Shown one piece after another: positions 7,795-12,761 of a stretch of DNA of 12,761 nt. The position numbers were made by a program, and so were the translations under genes. This stretch comes from an uncultured Clostridia bacterium (lineage in GTDB: Bacteria > Bacillota > Clostridia > TANB77 > CAG-508), in the NCBI GenBank assembly GCA_934167435.1, contig CAKPKZ010000036.1, positions 1 through 12,761 of the forward strand. The letters run 5' to 3'. The notes beneath the pieces are model-generated. The model saw only the letters and a program-made list of their open reading frames with translations, was not told where the DNA came from and ran no database searches. Numbering within the stretch: the stretch's first letter is position 1; each line of letters starts with the position of its first letter.

Positions 7795-8568
7795 TTACAA
7801 TTCCTCTGCAAATCTTTTTTCTAATTTTTTAAATACAAAATATCCGATAAAGCATAAACAGATTCCCATAGTTAGAGCAATCAATAACCCTTTTGGCTCA
7901 GGTGGTACTTTATTATAAAATATATTTCTGTATGCTTCTATCAAATAAGACATAGGATTAATTTTAATTAGCCATTGTAAATTTACTGGAACATTATTTA
8001 CAGAATAAACAATTGGCGTAGCATAAAATAATAATTGTATTATTATTCCTAGTAAATGTAATAAATCTCTGAAATAAACGCTAAGACTAGATACTATAAA
8101 TGCAAATCCTATTGAGATAATATATTGTATTGCAATAATCACAAAATACCAAAGTATGTTTATAGATAACCCTATTCCTCCAACCAAAACAAATCCCAAT
8201 ATTATTATAGTTGATATAAGGAAGTTAACGCCTTCACTTGTGACTACTGAAATTGGCAATATTTCCCTCGGAAAATATACTTTTTTAATAATATTTCCAT
8301 TATCAATAATACACGCTGCCCCTCTTAATATAACTGCTGAGAAATATTGCCATGGTATTAACCCACAGCATAAGTAAACTGTATAATTCTCAATATCACT
8401 TTTTAAGATCACTTGAAAAACTAATGCATATACTGCTATTTGTAATAATGGGCTAATAAAAGACCACAATACTCCCAAAAAAGAATTTTTATATTTTCCT
8501 CCAACATCTTTTTTTATATTTGTTTTTAATAATTCTCTATACTTATACAAATCTTTTATTATATTCAT
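7795..8568 (-). CDS. wzm: Polysaccharide/teichoic acid ABC exporter permease (Wzm/TagG-like)
   Basis: This 257-residue ABC-2 type permease has about six membrane helices. Family signatures are visible: the N-terminal amphipathic stretch before YKNSFLGVLW (26-35), KVYFPREILP (96-105) between helices 2 and 3, YFRDL (165-169), ATPIVY (183-188) and NPMSYLIEAYRNI (204-216). Length matches the family. Two copies would pair with two copies of the ATPase encoded just upstream to export undecaprenyl-diphosphate-linked glycan across the membrane. ATG 8568 lies 11 nt after the ATPase stop, and GGGAGA sits 6 to 7 nt before it. The symbol is generic for the exporter class; tagG or rfbA are used for relatives, and sequence alone does not say whether teichoic acid or polysaccharide is carried. 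Confidence 0.95.
   Translation of the reverse strand: MNIIKDLYKYRELLKTNIKKDVGGKYKNSFLGVLWSFISPLLQIAVYALVFQVILKSDIENYTVYLCCGLIPWQYFSAVILRGAACIIDNGNIIKKVYFPREILPISVVTSEGVNFLISTIIILGFVLVGGIGLSINILWYFVIIAIQYIISIGFAFIVSSLSVYFRDLLHLLGIIIQLLFYATPIVYSVNNVPVNLQWLIKINPMSYLIEAYRNIFYNKVPPEPKGLLIALTMGICLCFIGYFVFKKLEKRFAEEL
7802..7807 (-). promoter_or_regulatory. Ribosome binding site deciding the coiled-coil start
   Basis: AGAGGA lies 8 nt before ATG 7793, inside the last codons of the permease gene. It supports ATG 7793 over TTG 7811, which would fall upstream of this site. Confidence 0.65.
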
Positions 8569-8579
8569 ATATATTCTCC

Positions 8580-9320
8580 CTATTTCGTTTCTTTTAAATA
8601 TTCTTCTATAACATCATTTGGATTACCATCCATCTTTATAATTCCGTTATTCAACCATACTGCTCTATTACAAAAATCTTTTACTGTCCCCAAACTATGT
8701 GTTACAAAAACCATAGTTTTTCCTTGTTCTTTTAATTGTTTCATTTTTTCAATACATTTATCTTGAAAGTGTTGATCTCCTACTGCTAAAACCTCATCTA
8801 CCAACAGTATATCCGCATCAACATTTATTGCAACAGCAAATGCTAATCTCATATACATACCTGATGAATATGTTCTAACAGGATTATCTATATAATTTCC
8901 TAATTCGGAAAATTCTATAATATCTTCTAGTCTTTCATCTATTTGTTTCTTCGTTAATCCGAATATTGAAGCATTAAAATATATATTTTCTCTTCCTGAA
9001 AAATCTGGATGAAATCCAGCACCTAATTCTAATAGTGAGGTTAATTTACCGTTTGTTATTATTTTTCCTTTATTAGGATAAATAATTTTAGTCATTAATT
9101 TCAATAATGTAGATTTCCCACTACCATTAACCCCAATTAATCCAACTGCTTCTCCGTTTTTTATTGTTAAATTAATATCTCTTAATACTTCTCGTTTTTG
9201 CTTCTTATTTCTATTCCAAAATAGTAATTTTTCCTTTAAACTGTTTGCCTTGTCCATATATATATTAAATGTTTTATATACATTTTCTACAACAATTCTA
9301 TTTTCAGTATCATTTTGCAT
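8580..9320 (-). CDS. wzt: Polysaccharide/teichoic acid ABC exporter ATPase (Wzt/TagH-like)
   Basis: This 246-residue ATPase has a complete nucleotide-binding set: Walker A GVNGSGKST (63-71), signature YSSGM (151-155), Walker B ILLVDE (171-176) and the switch His208. The segment LLELGAGFHPDFSGRENIY (96-114) is characteristic of exporters of the Wzt/TagH/KpsT type. The protein ends about 35 residues after the H-loop, so it lacks the C-terminal carbohydrate-binding domain found in about 400-residue Wzt proteins that recognise a capped chain end. It is the first gene of block B, with promoter TTGACT-17-TATTAT about 34 nt before the ATG and AAGGAG at a rather long 10-nt spacing. It energises the permease encoded next to it. 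Confidence 0.96.
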   Translation of the reverse strand: MQNDTENRIVVENVYKTFNIYMDKANSLKEKLLFWNRNKKQKREVLRDINLTIKNGEAVGLIGVNGSGKSTLLKLMTKIIYPNKGKIITNGKLTSLLELGAGFHPDFSGRENIYFNASIFGLTKKQIDERLEDIIEFSELGNYIDNPVRTYSSGMYMRLAFAVAINVDADILLVDEVLAVGDQHFQDKCIEKMKQLKEQGKTMVFVTHSLGTVKDFCNRAVWLNNGIIKMDGNPNDVIEEYLKETK

Positions 9321-9360
9321 ATATCAATAACTCCTTCCCTTGCTTCTATTAATAATATAT

Positions 9361-9389
9361 ATAATACAATATATATTCCATTTAGTCAA
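9361..9389 (-). promoter_or_regulatory. Sigma-A-type promoter of the wzt operon
   Basis: On the minus strand a -35 box TTGACT (9384-9389) and a -10 box TATTAT (9361-9366) are separated by exactly 17 bp; each differs from consensus at one position. Transcription should start near 9354, giving a leader of about 34 nt before ATG 9320. The DNA just upstream of -35 is nearly all A/T and could act as an UP element. No operator or riboswitch fits in the short leader. Confidence 0.75.
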
Positions 9390-9396
9390 TTCGATT

Positions 9397-9422
9397 AATA
9401 ATTTTAAATTTTCAAAATTATT
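9397..9422 (-). repeat. AT-only inverted repeat after gtrA-like gene
   Basis: Arms AATAATTTT (9414-9422) and AAAATTATT (9397-9405) are perfectly complementary over 9 bp, with an 8-nt loop. The repeat starts directly after the stop codon of the GtrA-like gene and ends 7 bp before the -35 box of the next promoter. It has no G-C pair and no following T run, so it is a poor intrinsic terminator. It may be a weak pause or 3'-end stem, or simply the A/T-rich upstream part of the promoter. Confidence 0.4.
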
Positions 9423-9839
9423 TTATTTTTTAAAAGCAAAAAATTTACTTATAAAAAAGTTTGCAATAATAACAATTATTGTCATTATTAATTTTGTTGA
9501 AACATATTCAACTCCTATTATAGAATAAAGTAAAAAAACTCCTCCTATTTCTACTATCATAGTAAATATTCTTCCTAATATAAATTTAAAGAATTCTTTT
9601 AGTTTTTCCTTCAATCTTTTTGCTTTTGAATTAAAAACCATTTTTCTATTTGTAAAATACGCAAAAATTACTGCTACTATAATACCTATGGTACTGGCTA
9701 AATTTCCTTCAACATTAAATACATTTACTAAAACACTAGCTATTCCTATATTTAATATTGTTGATATAACTCCAAATACTATATATAATATTGTTTCTTT
9801 GGTTAATACTCTATTAATCAACTCTATTAATTGTTTCAT
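9423..9839 (-). CDS. GtrA-like four-helix membrane protein, candidate polyprenyl-phosphate-sugar flippase
   Basis: This 138-residue protein has four predicted helices at about 17-39, 47-66, 87-106 and 112-134, with a basic cytoplasmic loop (70-86). FAYFTNRKMVF (59-69) and the closing ANFFISKFFAF are the typical GtrA/DPMS family (PF04138) pattern, and the length is normal. Family members are thought to help move polyprenyl-phosphate-linked sugar across the membrane for use by outer-face glycosyltransferases. The GtrB-like enzyme that would make such a donor is encoded immediately upstream, 20 bp away, which supports a shared pathway. ATG 9839 is preceded by GGAG at 5 nt. It is the last gene of block A. 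Flippase activity is inferred from the family, not shown by the sequence. Confidence 0.9.
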   Translation of the reverse strand: MKQLIELINRVLTKETILYIVFGVISTILNIGIASVLVNVFNVEGNLASTIGIIVAVIFAYFTNRKMVFNSKAKRLKEKLKEFFKFILGRIFTMIVEIGGVFLLYSIIGVEYVSTKLIMTIIVIIANFFISKFFAFKK

Positions 9840-9859
9840 TTTTTCTCCCTATCTTTCAT

Positions 9860-10795
9860 CTAATCTATATTTATTTTTTTGTCAATAATATATTGTGGTC
9901 TATCCTTGCTTTCATCATAAATTCTACCTATATATTCCCCTATCATCCACAATGAAATAAGTATAACTCCTCCTAGAAAAGTTATTGTAATCATTAATGA
10001 TGTCCAACCAGGAGTTAGATTATTCCATTTAAAAATGTAAGATAAAATTGAATAAATCAATATTATAAAAGAAACTGCTACTGATAAACTTCCTAGTCCT
10101 CCAACAAGTTTTAATGGTTTTGTAGAAAATCCTATAATTCCATCTATCCCTAATTTAAACATTTTGCTAAGTGGATATTTGGTTTTTCCTGCAATTCTTT
10201 CATTCCTTTTATATTCGAATGCTTTTTGCTTAAATCCAACCCAGCTAAATAATCCTCTTAAAAACTTATTATGTTCTGGCAAAGCATTCACTACATCTAC
10301 AACTTTTCTATCAACTAATCTAAAGTCTCCTGTATCCTTAGGTATTTCTACATCAGATAATAAATTTAATGTATTATAGAACATTTTTGCCGTTAATAGT
10401 TTAAATTTTGATTCTCCATATCGTGTTTTTCTTTTTCCATAGATTACTTCATTTCCTTCTTCCCATAATTTTAACATATCTGGTATTAATTCAGGTGGGT
10501 CTTGTAAATCTGCATCTATTATTACAATTGCGTCTCCTGTAACATGTTTTAAACCTGCAGTTACAGCACATTGATGTCCAAAATTTCTAGAAAATGAAAT
10601 AATTTTTACATTTTTATCTTCATAAGCTATGTTTTGCAATAATTCTATAGTTTTATCTGTTGAACCATCATTTATATAAATAATTTCATAACTATAATTC
10701 TCTATGCCTTTTAAAATTTTACTAACTCTTTGGTAACACTCTTGAACTAATACCTCTTCATTATACATAGGTACTACTAATGATATTTTTTTCAT
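9860..10795 (-). CDS. GtrB-like polyprenyl-phosphate glycosyltransferase (GT2, DPM1-like)
   Basis: The protein has 311 residues. The GT-A domain carries VVPMYNEE (7-14), NDGSTD (42-47), DADLQDPPE (94-102) and TGDFRL (155-160), all diagnostic of the bactoprenol glucosyltransferase/DPM1-like subgroup. Two C-terminal helices at about 228-252 and 264-288 are followed by the standard YIGRIYDESKDRP tail (288-300). Length fits GtrB, GacI and CsbB relatives. Expected reaction: NDP-sugar plus undecaprenyl phosphate gives undecaprenyl-phosphate-sugar on the cytoplasmic face. The GtrA-like gene directly downstream would supply translocation. ATG 10795 has AAGGAG at 7 nt; the upstream gene ends 21 bp before. 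The sugar transferred (glucose, GlcNAc or other) cannot be told from the sequence. Confidence 0.93.
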   Translation of the reverse strand: MKKISLVVPMYNEEVLVQECYQRVSKILKGIENYSYEIIYINDGSTDKTIELLQNIAYEDKNVKIISFSRNFGHQCAVTAGLKHVTGDAIVIIDADLQDPPELIPDMLKLWEEGNEVIYGKRKTRYGESKFKLLTAKMFYNTLNLLSDVEIPKDTGDFRLVDRKVVDVVNALPEHNKFLRGLFSWVGFKQKAFEYKRNERIAGKTKYPLSKMFKLGIDGIIGFSTKPLKLVGGLGSLSVAVSFIILIYSILSYIFKWNNLTPGWTSLMITITFLGGVILISLWMIGEYIGRIYDESKDRPQYIIDKKINID

Positions 10796-10816
10796 AATTA
10801 ATCTCCTTGGTCCTAT

Positions 10817-11704
10817 TTATTTTTTCTTAAATCTCTTATTAGTAATAATTTTTCCTGGTAAATATAATGCAAGAATTAAAATTTTATTGCTTAAATTTTT
10901 TATTGTTTTTAATTTTATCTTTTTTTTAGCTAATACACTAAACAATATATAATGTTTAATTGCATATAATCTTTTATTAAACTTTACATCTTTCATGTCT
11001 CTTTCTAAAATTTCTTTAAAATATTCATAATACCCATATGGATTTTCTTTAAATTGCTTAATTATATTTCTAGTATACCCCTCTTGCTGATACTCACACA
11101 ACATAATTGGTTTATTTATACAAACCATATTATACTTTAAATCCATCTTATGATACATTCTTGCCTCTGTAACAAACTTTTCACCATTTTCAAGTTGATG
11201 TTTATATTCTTTCCTTACCTTAGCAAAAAAAACTAATGCTTTTTCTCCATCTTCACCTCCTTTAAAATATAAATCAAACATTGTTGTTTCTCTTTTTTTA
11301 AATTCATGTCCCATATTTTCTCCATTTTGATTATATTTTAAAAAACATAGTGCATATTTTCCTTGTCTATTTACTTTGTTATATTCTTCTTTTATAATGT
11401 TAAATGCATCATTTGTAAAATAATCATCAGAGTCACATTCTATAATTAAGTCCCCTTTCGTGGCTTCTACTAAGTTATTAATAGCTATCATTTTCCCTTG
11501 ATTACTTTGATAAAAATATTTTATTTCAATTTTATTTTCTTTTTTTAATTCTTCTATTACATCTTTAGTGCAATCTGTTGAGCCATCGTCCATAATTAGC
11601 CATTCAATGTCAATTCCATAGTTAGAATTCATAACTAAACTATTGTATAATCTTTTTAATAAATTAGCTCTGTTATATGTTGGTGTTAATATTGATATTT
11701 TCAT
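10817..11704 (-). CDS. Family 2 glycosyltransferase
   Basis: I call 295 residues from ATG 11704, which has AGGTGA 5 nt upstream and follows the preceding stop by 1 nt; the longer frame from GTG 11713 has no ribosome site and would overlap the upstream gene. The GT-A domain has ISILTPTYNR (3-12), DDGSTD (39-44) and the metal-binding DSDD (91-94). A KGGEDGEKA stretch (148-156) and GEKFVTEARMY (174-184) stand where many GT2 enzymes place their acceptor loop and catalytic Glu. No true membrane helix is evident. The C-terminal 60 residues are rich in Lys and end in RFKKK, suggesting peripheral membrane contact. It presumably adds one sugar to the lipid-linked glycan. Specificity is unknown. Confidence 0.9.
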   Translation of the reverse strand: MKISILTPTYNRANLLKRLYNSLVMNSNYGIDIEWLIMDDGSTDCTKDVIEELKKENKIEIKYFYQSNQGKMIAINNLVEATKGDLIIECDSDDYFTNDAFNIIKEEYNKVNRQGKYALCFLKYNQNGENMGHEFKKRETTMFDLYFKGGEDGEKALVFFAKVRKEYKHQLENGEKFVTEARMYHKMDLKYNMVCINKPIMLCEYQQEGYTRNIIKQFKENPYGYYEYFKEILERDMKDVKFNKRLYAIKHYILFSVLAKKKIKLKTIKNLSNKILILALYLPGKIITNKRFKKK

Positions 11705-11705
11705 T

Positions 11706-12761
11706 TTATTCACCTACTAATTTTTCTACTTTTTTTATTATTTCACTGTTGTCGTAGTTAATATTATCATATATATTCTCACTTTTTTTATGTTTTTTTA
11801 TAATATCTTCTAATCCACTGTAAATTCCTTCTTTAGTGTTTTTTAGTATGTATGATTTTGTGTATCCTAATACCGCTTCTCTTGCTGCTGTGTTTGTAAT
11901 TATTATTGGTTTTCCAAGTATTTTTGCTTCTTCTAAAACCATTCCATATCCTTCAAAATTTGAAAGCAGTGTAAAATAATCAGCATTTTTTATGTATGGA
12001 TATGGATTTTCCATTTTTCCTAATAAACGAAATGTTTTTTCTACATTTTCTTTTTGTATAATGTTTTTTAATTTTTCTTTTTCTGGTCCGTCCCCAATAA
12101 CATACACTGTATGATTTAATCCATTTTTTATTAATTCTGAATGAACTTCTATAAATCTATCTATTGCTTTTTGTTCAACAAGTCTTGCTACTGTTACAAA
12201 ATTTATTGTATTAGATTCAAATTTTGTGCTTGGGATTTCATTTGATTTTTGTATAACGTTTTCTTTATCTATATAATTGTATATAACCTCTTTTTTTATG
12301 TTTTTTAGTTTAGGATATGTTGTATTAAAATTTTCTAAATTTTCTTTACTTACAAATATTAAACTTTCGAATTTTGAATATATTTTTCCATCTACTAACT
12401 GTTTTATTTTAGATTTTATACCTTGTCCAAATACTAAAGATATGTCATTATGAATCCATGCAATTTTTCTTACCTCTTCATTTTTTACGCTAAATAATCT
12501 TGTAATAGGTCCTTCTAAAAATGATATTTCTACATTATATTTGCCTTTTATTTCTTTTTTGTAAATACCTTTTTTATTTAATAAAATCTTTAGTGGTACT
12601 AATAATTTCTGTATTTTGCTTAATTCATCATATCTAATATTGTATATGCTTATTAATTTTATTTTTTTGTTTAATTGTTTTTCTAGTTCTCCATTAGAGT
12701 ATATTGTAAATATTGTGATTTCGTATTTTTCGCATAATTTATTTGCTAAATCTACTAATAC
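11706..12761 (-). CDS. Family 4 glycosyltransferase, 5' end beyond window
   Basis: The frame is open from the stop at 11706 to the window edge, giving 351 visible residues. The visible text begins VLVDLANKL, which in GT4 enzymes directly follows the Gly-rich loop (GGxEK), so only about 15-25 residues seem to be missing. WIHND (102-106) marks the N-domain; VARLVEQK (191-198) supplies the Arg and Lys that bind donor phosphate; GDGPE follows near 223-227; and EX7E is present at Glu270 and Glu278 within FEGYGMVLEE. The second half ends with GKPIIITNT. The enzyme should be a cytoplasmic, peripheral glycosyltransferase acting in the same glycan pathway. GTG 12107 is an internal Val and not a start. 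The downstream GT2 start lies 1 nt after this stop, so translation is probably coupled. Confidence 0.93.
   Translation of the reverse strand, partial: VLVDLANKLCEKYEITIFTIYSNGELEKQLNKKIKLISIYNIRYDELSKIQKLLVPLKILLNKKGIYKKEIKGKYNVEISFLEGPITRLFSVKNEEVRKIAWIHNDISLVFGQGIKSKIKQLVDGKIYSKFESLIFVSKENLENFNTTYPKLKNIKKEVIYNYIDKENVIQKSNEIPSTKFESNTINFVTVARLVEQKAIDRFIEVHSELIKNGLNHTVYVIGDGPEKEKLKNIIQKENVEKTFRLLGKMENPYPYIKNADYFTLLSNFEGYGMVLEEAKILGKPIIITNTAAREAVLGYTKSYILKNTKEGIYSGLEDIIKKHKKSENIYDNINYDNSEIIKKVEKLVGE
11710..11715 (-). promoter_or_regulatory. Ribosome binding site deciding the GT2 start
   Basis: AGGTGA, complementary to the 16S anti-SD core, lies 5 nt before ATG 11704 and overlaps the GTG at 11713. 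It therefore favours ATG 11704 as the start of the GT2 gene, and it sits in the final codons of the upstream GT4. Confidence 0.65.

Noticed and set aside
7794..7811. TTG 7811 as the start of the coiled-coil gene
   Set aside because: It would overlap the permease, has no ribosome site upstream, and places the good AGAGGA site inside the gene. ATG 7793 is better.
11705..11713. GTG 11713 as the start of the GT2 gene
   Set aside because: The AGGTGA ribosome site overlaps this codon and serves ATG 11704 at normal spacing.
11706..12107. A separate 133-residue protein starting at GTG 12107
   Set aside because: The same frame stays open to 12761 and reads as a continuous GT4 enzyme (VLVDLANKL, WIHND, VARLVEQK upstream), so 12107 is an internal Val.
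1..12761. Alternative genetic code with TGA as Trp, considered because of the extreme AT content
   Set aside because: Two genes end cleanly in TGA at 4-bp overlaps (1235 and 6518), and conserved Trp residues are encoded by TGG.
1..12761. Mobile element, CRISPR array, defence system or non-coding RNA gene
   Set aside because: No transposase, integrase, terminal repeats, regular direct repeats or structured RNA-like GC-rich segment was seen. The gaps are too short to hold them, and every gene fits glycan assembly or surface function.

Overview
The window comes from a very AT-rich bacterial chromosome. Dense, unidirectional gene packing, strong AGGAG-type ribosome binding sites, TGA used as a stop and TGG as Trp (standard bacterial code), and low-GC protein composition all suggest a Bacillota, probably Clostridia. 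No marker gene here fixes the genus. Every supported gene lies on the minus strand, so transcription runs from position 12761 towards 1. No rRNA, tRNA, CRISPR array or insertion sequence was seen.

Layout in transcription order. (1) Block A, 12761 to 9423: a GT4 glycosyltransferase cut by the window edge, a GT2 glycosyltransferase, a GtrB-like polyprenyl-phosphate glycosyltransferase and a GtrA-like four-helix membrane protein. (2) A 102-bp gap holding an AT-only inverted repeat and a convincing sigma-A promoter (TTGACT, 17 bp, TATTAT). (3) Block B, 9320 to 291: the ABC exporter ATPase (Wzt/TagH-like), its permease (Wzm/TagG-like), an 85-residue coiled-coil protein, a GT4 enzyme, a GT2 enzyme with a C-terminal tail resembling half of a GT4 domain, a 730-residue GT4-GT2 fusion, a polytopic DUF6020-like (GT-C-like) membrane protein and a DPM1-like GT2 with two C-terminal membrane helices. 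These genes are spaced by at most 15 bp or overlap by 4 bp, so block B is very probably one operon. (4) After 71 bp, the start of a secreted ricin-B-type lectin protein that runs off the window.

Working model. This is a cell-surface polysaccharide or teichoic-acid-like glycan locus of the ABC-transporter-dependent type. Cytoplasmic GT2 and GT4 enzymes would build the chain on undecaprenyl carrier lipid, and Wzm/Wzt would export it. GtrB-like, GtrA-like and DUF6020/GT-C-like proteins look like the parts of a three-component glycosylation system that adds side sugars outside the membrane. The initiating phosphoglycosyltransferase, nucleotide-sugar synthesis genes, Wzx/Wzy and any LCP ligase are not in this window, so sugar identity and final attachment cannot be read from it.

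Corrections to naive ORF calling. The coiled-coil gene should start at ATG 7793 rather than TTG 7811, the GT2 gene at ATG 11704 rather than GTG 11713, and the GT4 at 11706 is open to the window edge (351 residues visible) rather than a 133-residue protein. The lectin gene at 1-219 is real but partial. I see no obviously new class of system. The most unusual items are the half-GT4 tail, the coiled-coil miniprotein between exporter and glycosyltransferases, and the fused GT4-GT2 enzyme lacking the second Glu of its EX7E motif.
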